Part shown: positions 1-8,673 of the stretch, piece after piece
Position numbering within the stretch: position 1 is the stretch's first letter
Layout: every line of letters begins with the position of its first letter
NCBI RefSeq assembly: GCF_003308995.1
Contig: NZ_QFFJ01000002.1
Coordinates: 3,658,001-3,722,000 of the forward strand
Source: Chitinophaga flava
GTDB lineage: Bacteria; Bacteroidota; Bacteroidia; Chitinophagales; Chitinophagaceae
Length of the DNA stretch: 64,000 nt
Direction: 5' to 3'
Program-made: the position numbers and the translations under genes
The notes under the pieces: model-generated
Told to the model about the DNA's origin: nothing
The model's input: the letters and a program-made list of their open reading frames with translations, nothing else
Databases searched by the model: none

Positions 1-416
1 GCCTGGGGCTGACCCCGGTAGCTGCGCGTGTGTATATCTATCTGTTGCTCAGTGAAGAACATCAGGCGACTTTTGAACAGATCGTTGATTATTTTAAAGT
101 GAGCAAAAGTGCTGTTTCGAATGCCCTCAAGATGCTGGAGTCTGTAAAGATGATAGAGTCTAAAACCATTGGTGGGCAAAGAAAACGCTACTTTTCCGCC
201 AACCTGCGTAATATCTTCCGGGAAGAATATCTGACAGCCAGAATTAAAGTGTTTTTTGATATCATGGACGATGTCAGATCTATCCGGGAGATAGATGATG
301 ATTTCAGCAAAGAATTGGAAGATGTGTCGATACTGTATAAGATGATGCTGGTGGAAATTCCGATGATGCTGGAAAGGTGGAGAAGAACCGTTGCTTTGAA
401 TAGAAAAGACAAATAG
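1..416 (+). CDS. GbsR/MarR-type transcriptional regulator, 5' end cut by the window edge
   Basis: The reading frame is open from base 3, so the true start lies outside the window; a GTG at 30 is probably internal. The visible 138 residues begin with GLTPVAARVYIYLLL, which matches the first helix of the winged HTH in GbsR-like MarR proteins. A recognition-helix region (VSKSAVSNALKMLESVKMI) and a wing with GGQRKRYF follow, then an acidic helical C-terminal dimerisation region. It is a DNA-binding cytoplasmic repressor by family. It lies 52 bp upstream of a four-gene export operon on the same strand, with a perfect inverted repeat in the gap, so it probably controls that operon. Confidence 0.8.
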   Translation, partial: LGLTPVAARVYIYLLLSEEHQATFEQIVDYFKVSKSAVSNALKMLESVKMIESKTIGGQRKRYFSANLRNIFREEYLTARIKVFFDIMDDVRSIREIDDDFSKELEDVSILYKMMLVEIPMMLERWRRTVALNRKDK

Positions 417-432
417 TTTCTTTTTGCCGGCC

Positions 433-460
433 TTTTAGTTCTCAAAGTTCAGAACTAAAA
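433..460. promoter_or_regulatory. Palindromic operator candidate for the GbsR-type regulator
   Basis: Perfect 10-bp arms TTTTAGTTCT (433-442) and AGAACTAAAA (451-460) are separated by 8 bp that contain a further AGTTC. The element fills the short gap between the regulator and the outer-membrane factor gene, ending 8 bp before its ATG. There is no T-tract, so it fits an operator better than a terminator. Binding by the upstream regulator is inferred. Confidence 0.6.
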
Positions 461-468
461 GAATAACA

Positions 469-1809
469 ATGACTCAGATGAAAAAAAGTATCATTTTACT
501 TTTGCTGGTTACCTATGCCACAGGATCAGCAGGGCAATCCATGCCCTTAAAGGATACAGCCGCACCTGCCACCACCTGGGATCTGCAGCAATGCCTGGAC
601 TATGCCAACAGCCACAACAACGAACTCCTTGCCAAAGCCCATTCCGTTAATGCCGCCATCCTGGACAGCAAAGCAGCCTTATTAAAACTAGCTCCAGACA
701 TCACCATCAGAGCGGAGGTAGACAACTACTGGAAGATACCAGTACAGGTATTTCCAGGTGAACTGGTTGGCCAGCCTTCCGGCACCTTTGTACCCATAAG
801 GATGGGAACCCCGTGGATGGGCAACTATGGCGCAGATGCAGACCTTCCGCTGGCAGACCTGCAGACATGGCAGAATATCAAACTGGCCAGACTGCAACAG
901 CAATCCGGCCAGAGCGAATACCACGCTCTCCAACGCAGCCTGCTGAAAAACGTACGAATGGCCTACTACAACGTACAGCAACAAATGGAATACCTGGACG
1001 TATGTAACCGCCTCTATGGAAACTACCACCAGATCCACGACCTGATTTCCCTTCAGCTCAATAAAGGATTTACGGATAAAATCACTTTTAATCAATCAGC
1101 CACCTTGCTGAAAACCAGACAGGAAGCTGTAGACAAAGCACAGGTAGGCCTCGAGGAAGCCTATCTGGATCTCAGATTCTGGATGGGCTATCCACTGAAT
1201 GGTAAATTAACCATCACAGCTGCAACAACTTTGCCCCCTCTGGAAATCAGTGACTACAATACAACACAGCTCCCCGATTACGAAACAGAGCAACTGAAAG
1301 TGCAAGTAGCTAAACAACAATATCGTAATGCCTATACAGCCCTATACCCCACCCTGCATTTCAAAGGTTCCTACCAACAGCTGGGCTTTGGTGATCACCT
1401 CAATTTTATAACCCATTCGCCCTGGTTTACCGTAGGCTATGCAGGTGTAGCATTACGCCTCCCACTGTCAGCAGCCAATTTCTCCAACAGGCCCCGCAAC
1501 CAGAAAGCCTTATGGCTGGCCGCCGCCACACGGTTCAAACATTATACATCCGAGCAGGAAAAAAAATATCTGGAAGAAAAATTATTACTGGAAAAAGCTT
1601 CACGAGATATACAACGGCAAAAGGAAAACATACGCCTGTCAGAAGAAAACGAAACACTCAGCAGCCAGAAAATCAACAAAGGTATCATCGATATGATACA
1701 GTTGAGGGAAGTACAGCAGGACCTGTACGATGCGCAAGCCAAGCTGAATGAGGCCCGGATGGACTTTTACAAACACTTCACCGAACTTAACTACTTACAA
1801 AATCAATAA
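469..1809 (+). CDS. TolC-family outer membrane efflux protein
   Basis: 446 residues with an N-terminal signal peptide (KKSIILLLLVTYATGSAGQ) followed by LQQCLDYANSHNNELLAKAHSV, the usual first helix of the OEP/TolC fold. Two long alpha-helical segments rich in Gln/Leu/Lys alternate with strand regions, as in the two-repeat OEP domain. It should form the trimeric outer-membrane channel of the exporter encoded by the next three genes. ATG at 469 is used; an in-frame ATG at 478 gives a tidier signal peptide and is equally possible. First gene of the operon, directly behind the palindromic operator. Confidence 0.88.
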   Translation: MTQMKKSIILLLLVTYATGSAGQSMPLKDTAAPATTWDLQQCLDYANSHNNELLAKAHSVNAAILDSKAALLKLAPDITIRAEVDNYWKIPVQVFPGELVGQPSGTFVPIRMGTPWMGNYGADADLPLADLQTWQNIKLARLQQQSGQSEYHALQRSLLKNVRMAYYNVQQQMEYLDVCNRLYGNYHQIHDLISLQLNKGFTDKITFNQSATLLKTRQEAVDKAQVGLEEAYLDLRFWMGYPLNGKLTITAATTLPPLEISDYNTTQLPDYETEQLKVQVAKQQYRNAYTALYPTLHFKGSYQQLGFGDHLNFITHSPWFTVGYAGVALRLPLSAANFSNRPRNQKALWLAAATRFKHYTSEQEKKYLEEKLLLEKASRDIQRQKENIRLSEENETLSSQKINKGIIDMIQLREVQQDLYDAQAKLNEARMDFYKHFTELNYLQNQ

Positions 1810-1818
1810 AGGACCTGC

Positions 1819-2910
1819 ATGAAAAAGTTTTTGATCATAGCACCCGCTGTTTTCATGGCTGTTGCCTGCAAACAAAAAACTGCTACCTATACCGTACAGT
1901 CACGCACCCTGAACGAAGCTGTATATGCTTCGGGAGAGATCATGCCTGAAGCATATTATTTCCTGAAATCCAATGTAGCCGACCTGCTGATGAAAGTGAT
2001 GGTAAAAGAAGGTGATGCGGTTCATAAAAATGAAGTGATGGCTGTATTAGGCACGCCCAGCCAGTTAACACAGGAAGACATTCTTCATAGCCAGGTAGCC
2101 CTGGCTGGTAAAAATGCACAACCAGGTTCCTCATCACTTAGTGAGTTGCAAAAACGTATCGCCTTGGCCAAAGTCCAGCAGGAACAAGACGCCCTGAATG
2201 CCGACCGTTATACTGAACTGGCCAAAAGCCAGGCTGTTTCCGAAAAAGATGCAGAACAGGCCAGGATGCAGGCTGCCAGCAGCGCTACAACTTACAAGAC
2301 ATTACAGGAACAATATCTTACCCAGCAACATGAACTGACCGAAAAACTGCTGCAGGCACGTCAGCAGCTGGCTGCCACCAGCCAGGGCAGGGAAGGCAAA
2401 ATATTAAAAAGCCCGGTTGACGGATATGTATACAAGGTTTATCTCAAAGAAGGAGAACTGGCACAGCTGAATGATCCCGTACTGATGGTGGGTTTGCCTG
2501 GGCAGTTCAAACTGGAGCTGCTGGTAGACGAACGCGATATCAGCAAAGTAAAGATTGGCCAGAAAGTATATTTTGAAACAGACGTATATAAAGGCAGGCA
2601 GTTTGCAGCCAGCGTCAATAAGATCATTCCGCTGCTGCAAAAAGAAAGCCGCAGCTTTCAGGTAGAAGCGGCCGTACAGGACACTGCACAGTTTTATCCT
2701 CAATCGTCTGTAGAAGCCAACATCCTTGTTCGGGAGCATATCACTGCCTTGGTGGTGCCTGCAGACTATCTGCTGAAAGGCGACAGCGTATACCTGCAAC
2801 AAGGCAGCAAACTTCATAAAACAGCCGTCCTTACCGGCATCCGCAACGGCAGCTGGGTGGAAGTTAAATCAGGCCTCAAAGCCGGTGATGTGATCGCTAT
2901 AAAAGAATGA
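1819..2910 (+). CDS. HlyD/MacA-type periplasmic adaptor lipoprotein
   Basis: 363 residues. A lipoprotein signal with lipobox AVAC puts the lipidated Cys at residue 17. It continues with a biotinyl-lipoyl-like half (VSEKDAEQARMQ coiled-coil hairpin roughly residues 90-190, then SPVDGYVYKVYLKEGEL) and beta-barrel / membrane-proximal regions (LLVDERDISKVKIGQKVYF), the standard membrane fusion protein order. It should bridge the inner-membrane ABC permease to the TolC-like channel. It starts 9 bp after the channel gene and ends 3 bp before the permease gene, so the operon is compact. Confidence 0.87.
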   Translation: MKKFLIIAPAVFMAVACKQKTATYTVQSRTLNEAVYASGEIMPEAYYFLKSNVADLLMKVMVKEGDAVHKNEVMAVLGTPSQLTQEDILHSQVALAGKNAQPGSSSLSELQKRIALAKVQQEQDALNADRYTELAKSQAVSEKDAEQARMQAASSATTYKTLQEQYLTQQHELTEKLLQARQQLAATSQGREGKILKSPVDGYVYKVYLKEGELAQLNDPVLMVGLPGQFKLELLVDERDISKVKIGQKVYFETDVYKGRQFAASVNKIIPLLQKESRSFQVEAAVQDTAQFYPQSSVEANILVREHITALVVPADYLLKGDSVYLQQGSKLHKTAVLTGIRNGSWVEVKSGLKAGDVIAIKE

Positions 2911-2913
2911 CAC

Positions 2914-4176
2914 ATGAAACTACTTACCAACATAAAACTGGCCGCCTCCATTGCCCTCACCCATATGCGTGCGAGGTTGAAACAAACCATCATTGCCACG
3001 GTGGGCGTCACCTTTGGCATTACCGTGTTTATATTCATGGTCAGCTTTATACAGGGCTCCAATGATTTTGTTAAAGCAGTAGCCTTCGAACAGTCACCAC
3101 ATCTGCGGCTGTACAACGAAGTACAGACTTCTCCCCAAAGTGTATTGGACAAGGCAGATCCACATGTGATTAATATCGTGGCCCATGAAAAACCCAAAGA
3201 TATTTTACTTAACCTGAAAGATGGCCGGCAGATTGTACAACAACTGCAGCAGGACCCTCGTGTGGCCGCCATCTCCGGGTCTGTGAACACCCAGGTGTTT
3301 TACCGCCTTGGCTCCAGCACGATCAATGGCACGATCAACGGCATCCGTTTTGAAGAGGAAAATCCCCTTTTTCATCTACAGGCTAAACTGCTGGAAGGCA
3401 GCTTCCAGGAGCTGTCTACGTTGCCCAACAGCCTGGTATTAGGCGTAGGACTAGCCAAACGGCTTAATGTAAAAACCGGCGACCGGATAGAACTCACCAC
3501 CGAAAAAGGCAACAATTTTTCCGTAAAAGTGGTGGGCATCTTCAAAACAGGAATGACAGACATTGACAAACAACAAAGTTACGCCAGCCTCAATACCGTA
3601 CAGCGTTTTCTGGAAGTGCCGGCCTCCTATATCACCGACATAAAAATAAAACTACATGATATGGAACTGGCCCCGGAGATGAGCCGGGAGCTGCAGGATA
3701 AATACGGCTTTCATGGCTCTGACTGGAAACAGGACAACGCCGCGCTACTGGAAGGAGACTCACTCCGTAAGATGATCGTTTACGGTGTAGCCATCACTAT
3801 TTTGCTGGTAGCTGGTTTTGGCATCTTCAACATCCTCACCATGATGATCTATGAAAAGATGAAAGACATCGCCATTCTGAAAGCCATGGGCTTCTCCGAT
3901 TCAGATATCCGCTGGATCTTTCTGGTACAGGCCCTGATCATAGGCATCGCCGGCGCATTGATGGGACTGGTATTTGGTTTTCTGGTGGCCTATGGCATCT
4001 CCAAAATGCCTTATCATAGCGATGTGATGATCACACTGGACCATCTGCCGGTGAGTTTCAGCATGGTGTATTACGTTACCGGCTTTACTTTCGGTATTCT
4101 CACTACTACCCTGGCGGGCTACCTGCCTTCCCGCAAAGCCGCTAATGTAGACCCTATCACTATTTTAAGAGGATAA
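2914..4176 (+). CDS. FtsX/MacB-family ABC transporter permease
   Basis: 420 residues with one N-terminal membrane segment (about 22-47), a large periplasmic MacB_PCD-like domain (about 50-280, with LGVGLAKRLNVKTGDRIELT) and a C-terminal FtsX core of three membrane segments (IVYGVAITILLVAGFGIFNILTMMIYEKMKDIAILKAMG onward in short form). The DIAILKAMGFSDSDIRWIF loop is the usual coupling helix of type VII ABC systems. The ATPase is a separate gene immediately downstream, the LolCDE/MacB-like arrangement. Its substrate cannot be read from sequence; a drug, lipid or peptide is typical for the family. Confidence 0.88.
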   Translation: MKLLTNIKLAASIALTHMRARLKQTIIATVGVTFGITVFIFMVSFIQGSNDFVKAVAFEQSPHLRLYNEVQTSPQSVLDKADPHVINIVAHEKPKDILLNLKDGRQIVQQLQQDPRVAAISGSVNTQVFYRLGSSTINGTINGIRFEEENPLFHLQAKLLEGSFQELSTLPNSLVLGVGLAKRLNVKTGDRIELTTEKGNNFSVKVVGIFKTGMTDIDKQQSYASLNTVQRFLEVPASYITDIKIKLHDMELAPEMSRELQDKYGFHGSDWKQDNAALLEGDSLRKMIVYGVAITILLVAGFGIFNILTMMIYEKMKDIAILKAMGFSDSDIRWIFLVQALIIGIAGALMGLVFGFLVAYGISKMPYHSDVMITLDHLPVSFSMVYYVTGFTFGILTTTLAGYLPSRKAANVDPITILRG

Positions 4177-4177
4177 C

Positions 4178-4849
4178 ATGAACCTGATAGAAGTAAGGAA
4201 CATCAACAAGTATTTTTTTCAGCCGGCCCGTTTACAGGTGCTGACAGATGTGAATTTTGATATAGAGCAGGGAAAGTTTATCTCCATTACTGGTAAATCC
4301 GGCAGTGGCAAGTCTACCCTGTTATATCTGTTATCCACTATGGACACCGATTTTGATGGCAGTATCCGGATCAACAATGAAGAGATGCGTGGCAAGAAAA
4401 ACGGATGGCTGGCCGATTTCAGGAACCACCATATTGGTTTTGTGTTTCAGTTTCACTATCTGCTGCCAGAGTTCAGTGTACTCCGGAATGTGATGCTGCC
4501 TGCGCTCAAGCTGGCTAGGTACAGTCCAGCAGAAATAGAGCACCGGGCTATGGACATACTGCAACTACTAGACGTTTCCGAGCAGGCCACCAAACGGGCA
4601 TCTCTCCTTTCCGGCGGCCAGCAGCAGCGGGTAGCCATTGCCCGCGCGCTGATCAACGAGCCACTGATTATCATGGGTGATGAGCCTACCGGTAATCTGG
4701 ACAGTCATAATGCCGCTATCGTATTTGATCTTTTCAGGCAGCTGTCTGCCGAAAAAGGCCAAACCATCCTCACGGTTACCCATGATGAAGATTTCGCCCG
4801 GCGTTCAGACCATATTATTCACCTGGTAGATGGCAGAATTGCAGATTGA
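4178..4849 (+). CDS. ABC transporter ATP-binding protein, LolD/MacB type
   Basis: 223 residues with all nucleotide-binding motifs: Walker A GKSGSGKST at 39-47, Q-loop in FVFQFHYLL (near 90), signature LSGGQ at 144-148, Walker B LIIMGDE at 163-169 and the switch His202 in TVTHDEDFA. The closing TGNLDS D-loop is the form found in LolD/MacB ATPases that pair with FtsX permeases. It begins one base after the permease stop codon and is the last gene of the export operon. No terminator hairpin with a T-tract is seen just after it. Confidence 0.92.
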   Translation: MNLIEVRNINKYFFQPARLQVLTDVNFDIEQGKFISITGKSGSGKSTLLYLLSTMDTDFDGSIRINNEEMRGKKNGWLADFRNHHIGFVFQFHYLLPEFSVLRNVMLPALKLARYSPAEIEHRAMDILQLLDVSEQATKRASLLSGGQQQRVAIARALINEPLIIMGDEPTGNLDSHNAAIVFDLFRQLSAEKGQTILTVTHDEDFARRSDHIIHLVDGRIAD

Positions 4850-4949
4850 AAAAGCAACTCACGTTAAAGACTATACGATCCACTAATACTAAATAGCCAG
4901 CATTAATTCTGCTTTCCCCAAGCCAATAATAAGCTGATTTCAATTTTAG

Positions 4950-4969
4950 CCCAGGGCTTCAGCCCTGGG
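4950..4969. repeat. Dispersed palindrome CCCAGGGCT-TC-AGCCCTGGG
   Basis: Perfect 9-bp arms with a 2-nt centre, preceded by TTTTAG and followed by AAATTG. The same 20-nt design recurs at about 19.85, 20.03, 61.50 and 61.62 kb, so it is a dispersed repeat and not only a terminator of the ABC operon. It sits in the 156-bp gap between the ATPase gene and the LysR gene. Confidence 0.85.
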
Positions 4970-5005
4970 AAATTGTTGTAAATTGTTGATACAAATACAG
5001 CTGTT

Positions 5006-5905
5006 ATGCTCTCTACGCACCATCAGGTTTTTATTGAAGTAGCCAGAGAGAAAAGTTTCTCCAGGGCCAGTCAGACGTTGTTTATATCGCAGCCAGCCAT
5101 CAGCAAACATGTAAAGTACCTGGAGGAGTATTACAAGACCAGGCTTTTTGAGCGCAAAGGCATACAGATTTCACTGACAGATGCCGGCAGTTATTTACTG
5201 AAGCGTTTGTTACAGGTAGAAAACATACAGGCGGAAACGGAATTTGAGATGGCGGCCTTTAGCGACAAGCATCAGGCCAAGGGTGTACTGAAACTGGGTG
5301 CCAGTACTACGGTGGCGCTGTATATCCTGCCTAAAGTACTTTCTGTATTTCAACAGGAGTATCCGCAGGTAGAGATCAATCTGCTGAATCGCAATGCGGA
5401 AATTGTGCTGGAGGCGTTGCTTAATCAGGATATCAACCTGGGTATTATTGAAGGCCGGGGAAAACTGACGAATGTGGTGTACCATCCGTTTATCAACGAC
5501 CAGGTGATTGCAGTTTGTGGCCGGAAAAGTGATTTTTCCAAAACGCGGCACTATCCTTTGAAAGCGGTGTTACAAATGCCGGTAGCCCTGCGGGAAAGAG
5601 GCAGTGGTACGCTGGAAGCGCTGAAGTATGCATTGCAGAAAAACAAGACCGGCATCAACGATCTGCAGGTAAAAGCGCGGCTGGGTGGCACCGAGGCATT
5701 AAAGAACTTCCTGATAGAATCGGGCTGTATTGGTTTTCTGCCCAAACGTTCGGTGCTGAAGGAATTAAAGCAGGGAGATCTTACGGAAATTTCCTTTGAA
5801 GGGTTGCATATAGAAAGAAGTTTTTACTTCATTCAGCGGAAAGGAGAAACGAATGAACTGAATAAAAAACTAATTCGCTTCGCCAGAAGCATTTATAACC
5901 AATAG
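5006..5905 (+). CDS. LysR-family transcriptional regulator
   Basis: 299 residues. The N-terminal HTH (about 1-60) contains FIEVAREKSFSRASQTLFISQPAISKHVKYLE, the classic LysR signature, followed by a linker helix and a periplasmic-binding-protein-like effector domain (about 90-290; LKLGASTTVALYILPKVLSVFQQEYPQV in shortened form). Unusually for the family it is co-directional with its likely target, a PLP enzyme starting 60 bp downstream, and the gap between them holds LysR-type dyads. The effector domain resembles CysB/CysL-type members, but the ligand is unknown. Confidence 0.9.
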   Translation: MLSTHHQVFIEVAREKSFSRASQTLFISQPAISKHVKYLEEYYKTRLFERKGIQISLTDAGSYLLKRLLQVENIQAETEFEMAAFSDKHQAKGVLKLGASTTVALYILPKVLSVFQQEYPQVEINLLNRNAEIVLEALLNQDINLGIIEGRGKLTNVVYHPFINDQVIAVCGRKSDFSKTRHYPLKAVLQMPVALRERGSGTLEALKYALQKNKTGINDLQVKARLGGTEALKNFLIESGCIGFLPKRSVLKELKQGDLTEISFEGLHIERSFYFIQRKGETNELNKKLIRFARSIYNQ

Positions 5906-5920
5906 TTATAGGTTATAACC
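5894..5920. promoter_or_regulatory. LysR-type operator pair
   Basis: TATAAC-N5-GTTATA (5894-5910) is a perfect dyad of T-N11-A type and overlaps the last codons of the LysR gene. It is followed at once by the palindrome GGTTATAACC (5911-5920), and a looser copy TTATAGGT lies near 5938-5945. This is the spacing seen at LysR recognition and activation sites. Control of the downstream PLP gene is inferred. Confidence 0.6.
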
Positions 5921-5965
5921 AAAACGACATCTGTTTGTTATAGGTCATTCCTACATTTACAGGGA

Positions 5966-7123
5966 ATGACGATTACACGAAAAAACATATCATTGGCGAC
6001 TGCATTGCAGTGTCCCCGTTGCGGAAGATTATACGACGCAGGGATATTGCAATCTTATGCCACCTGTTGTCAGCAACCACTGATAACGATTTATAGTGGT
6101 GATTTACCAGACCCATCCTTCCTGAACGGGCGGGAGCATACTATATGGCGGTACCGGGAGATGCTGCCAGTGATGGACCCATGGTATATTGTAAGCCTGG
6201 GCGAAGGTGGAACACCTTTGCACCGGTTATCTGCCGTGAGTCAGAAACTGGGGGTACGGGTGCTGTTAAAGGATGAAAGTATGAATCCCACCGGTTCTTT
6301 CAAGGCAAGGGGCATCAGTGTGGCCGTATCCAAAGCGCTGGAACTGGGCGTCAACCACTGTATCATGCCCTCTGCCGGCAATGCCGGTGGCGCCCTGAGT
6401 GCCTATTGTGCCAAAGCTGGTATCAAAGCCACCGTAATAATGCCTCGGCATACACCTGCCACCTTACTGGAAGAATGTCGTTTGCACGGTGCAGAACTGA
6501 TACTGGCAGATGGCCTGATAGACCGCTGCGGCCAGATAGCCCGTCAGCTGGTGAAAGAAACCGGCGCCTTCGATATGTCCACGCTGAAAGAACCCTACCG
6601 CCTGGAAGGGAAAAAAACCATGGGTTACGAAATAGCGGAGCAGCTGCACTGGCAGCTGCCCGATGTCATCATATATCCTACCGGCGGCGGTACTGGCCTG
6701 ATAGGCATGTGGAAAGCCTTCAGGGAAATGCAGCAGCTGGGCTGGATTGGTAGCAAACTACCCAGAATGATCATTATTCAATCTCAAAATTGTGCACCTA
6801 TGGTTCAGTACATTAAAAACGGAAACCTGCCTGAAGATTTTCAGGCCTATCCTTCGAAAGCCTATGGTCTGGCTGTTCCACAGCCTTTTGCAAAAGACAT
6901 GATGCGGGAAGTAATTCAGCAAAGTGATGGTAAGGCGCTTACCATAACAGAAGATGAAATGGAAGAAGGCATCCGGGAAATGGCCACCACCGAAGGTATA
7001 TTACTATCACCGGAGGGTAGCGCCACCTATATGGGCCTCAAAAAACTCATTGAAAAAGACTGGGTTCAGGAAGATGAGGAAGTGCTGTTGTTTAACACCG
7101 GCTCATGGTACAAATACCGTTAA
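5966..7123 (+). CDS. Threonine synthase-like PLP-dependent enzyme (fold type II)
   Basis: 385 residues. A short Cys-rich N-terminal module (CPRCGRLYD at 16-24 plus CC at 34-35) resembles the zinc-ribbon-like start of some threonine synthases. LGEGGTPLHRL (78-88) and PTGSFKARG (108-116) follow, with Lys113 the expected Schiff-base lysine, then SAGNAGGALSAYCAKAG and the phosphate-binding Gly loop PTGGGTGLIGMW. The family converts O-phosphohomoserine to threonine, but related enzymes make cysteate or other products. Placement behind a LysR regulator and away from hom/thrB suggests a specialised paralogue. ATG at 5966 gives the expected N-terminus. Confidence 0.82.
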   Translation: MTITRKNISLATALQCPRCGRLYDAGILQSYATCCQQPLITIYSGDLPDPSFLNGREHTIWRYREMLPVMDPWYIVSLGEGGTPLHRLSAVSQKLGVRVLLKDESMNPTGSFKARGISVAVSKALELGVNHCIMPSAGNAGGALSAYCAKAGIKATVIMPRHTPATLLEECRLHGAELILADGLIDRCGQIARQLVKETGAFDMSTLKEPYRLEGKKTMGYEIAEQLHWQLPDVIIYPTGGGTGLIGMWKAFREMQQLGWIGSKLPRMIIIQSQNCAPMVQYIKNGNLPEDFQAYPSKAYGLAVPQPFAKDMMREVIQQSDGKALTITEDEMEEGIREMATTEGILLSPEGSATYMGLKKLIEKDWVQEDEEVLLFNTGSWYKYR

Positions 7124-7150
7124 CGATCACCTGTTCTATCAACAATATCA

Positions 7151-7182
7151 AGCCGCGCGACGCTCATGTTTGCGCGGCTTTT
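7151..7182 (+). terminator. Intrinsic terminator after the PLP enzyme gene
   Basis: Arms AGCCGCGC (7151-7158) and GCGCGGCT (7172-7179) enclose a 13-nt loop and run into TTTT. It lies 27 bp after the stop codon of the threonine-synthase-like gene. Confidence 0.8.
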
Positions 7183-7215
7183 CATACTTATACACTTTCC
7201 CCACACTATTAAGCT

Positions 7216-7740
7216 TTATTTTCCTTCTTCCCTGCCTTCAAATAATGCTGCCAGGAATTTTTTGGACTTCATGCTCTCATACTTAAAAGCCCCTAGTGTG
7301 ACAGCATACATCAACAAGCACAACAATGCCTGTGACAGAAAAGGTATATTCCCGAATATACCCAACGGAATGATATCCGCTCCGGTGCTTGATTTAACAC
7401 TAAACAAAATCATGGACATCAGCAGCAGCCAGATCACCAAAAAAACGCAGACAAATACCGACATCCTCATCTTTATTTTTATCGCGGTATGCACTACTTC
7501 ATGTGTCACCACACCAGTGATCTCCGGCAGGAAAGAATTACGATAGTTGATAATCCGCTTGATCACAAATTTATTTCCCCGGAAAGCTCCTTCATAAGGC
7601 CTGTCAGTGTCCAACTGTGGTCTGAAACTAATAAAAGCTGTGCGGCGTTTCAAATTCAGTTTTTCCTCCAGCCTTTTCTTCACTTCCTCCGGAGACAAAT
7701 TGCTTATAAGGGTATAATCTTCAAATGGAACAAGTTTCAC
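7216..7740 (-). CDS. Two-TM membrane protein of unknown function
   Basis: 174 residues, not recognised. An N-terminal cytoplasmic region of about 90 residues (SPEEVKKRLEEKLNLK, then FRGNKFVIKRIINYRNSFLPEI) is followed by two hydrophobic segments (about 93-115 and 128-150) separated by a short Gly-rich loop, and a charged C-terminus. The layout, one soluble PH-like half plus a TM hairpin, is common for small Bacteroidota inner-membrane proteins. It lies 39 bp downstream of bluB on the same strand and may be read through from it. No partner or catalytic motif is visible. Confidence 0.7.
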   Translation of the reverse strand: MKLVPFEDYTLISNLSPEEVKKRLEEKLNLKRRTAFISFRPQLDTDRPYEGAFRGNKFVIKRIINYRNSFLPEITGVVTHEVVHTAIKIKMRMSVFVCVFLVIWLLLMSMILFSVKSSTGADIIPLGIFGNIPFLSQALLCLLMYAVTLGAFKYESMKSKKFLAALFEGREEGK

Positions 7741-7779
7741 AGGTATCTATTTGGGTTATATAAGATCAGCAGATTGCTG

Positions 7780-8433
7780 TTAATAGGTATTATAAAAAAC
7801 GGCAGTATCCTTCATTTTTCTCTTTTCCCATTGCAGGAGTTCCAGCTCCGGGGAAGTATAAAATCCATCTGTATGTCCCAGGCACAAATAGGCTACCAGC
7901 TTGTTTTCTGCCGGCGCCTTTAATATATTCTTTACCTGCTCCGGATCCAGAATACTCACCCATCCTACCCCTATATTCAGCGCTCTGGCCATCAGCCAGA
8001 TGTTTTGTACCGCGCATACCACGCTGTACAAACCTACCTCTTCCATCGAAGTTTGCCCTAACACCGGTTTGCCAGCCGGCTTATAAAAGACGGCTATATT
8101 CACCGGTGCTTCCAGAATACCTTCCAGCTTCAGCCGGATATATTCCGGTTGTTTATCTGTGTCAAACAACGAAATGGCTTTTTCATTCTCTGCCGCAAAG
8201 CTGTCTTTTATCTGTTGCTTTACCTGATTATCTTCAATCAGCACAAACTCCCAGGGCTGGGAGAACCCTACTGAAGGCGCGTGCAATGCGGCATCCAGTA
8301 TTTTATTGAGTGTTTCAGGTTCAATAGGTTTATCAAGAAAACGGTTGCCCCGAACATCCCGTCTGTTTACAATCACATCTTCCAGAACAGTAGCTTCTGC
8401 TGCTGTGAACAATTTACCATTTAGTATATCCAT
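7780..8433 (-). CDS. bluB: 5,6-dimethylbenzimidazole synthase (nitroreductase fold)
   Basis: 217 residues from ATG 8433 (an in-frame ATG at 8451 and a TTG at 8469 are alternatives). BluB hallmarks are NRRDVRGNRF near the start, HAPSVGFSQPWEFVLI, RLKLEGILEAPVNIAVFY, and YSVVCAVQNIWLMARALNIGVGWVSIL. The enzyme destroys FMN to make the lower ligand of vitamin B12. No other cobalamin gene and no convincing cobalamin riboswitch is next to it, so it appears as an isolated salvage or ligand-supply gene. Confidence 0.9.
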   Translation of the reverse strand: MDILNGKLFTAAEATVLEDVIVNRRDVRGNRFLDKPIEPETLNKILDAALHAPSVGFSQPWEFVLIEDNQVKQQIKDSFAAENEKAISLFDTDKQPEYIRLKLEGILEAPVNIAVFYKPAGKPVLGQTSMEEVGLYSVVCAVQNIWLMARALNIGVGWVSILDPEQVKNILKAPAENKLVAYLCLGHTDGFYTSPELELLQWEKRKMKDTAVFYNTY

Positions 8434-8673
8434 GTGGTCGCCAATGATCATCGAAGATATCGACTTCAATTTAATTTATCCAATTTCGAATAAAACAGCC
8501 TGAGGTTGGCTGATAACATTTCCGGTAGAAAACTGTTTCATAGACGGGAGACAGGCACTGAGAATGTCGCAAATCACCTCTTTAAAGTCGTCCTATCCCC
8601 CCAGGGGACAATATGAACCGTTTTATCTTTGAATAACCCCTACTATTATTCAATAGCTATTAAAATAAAAATT

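Noticed and set aside
8470..8640. Cobalamin riboswitch upstream of bluB
   Set aside because: The minus strand lacks the conserved B12-box pattern and the GCCACTG core; only chance resemblance to short pieces was found.
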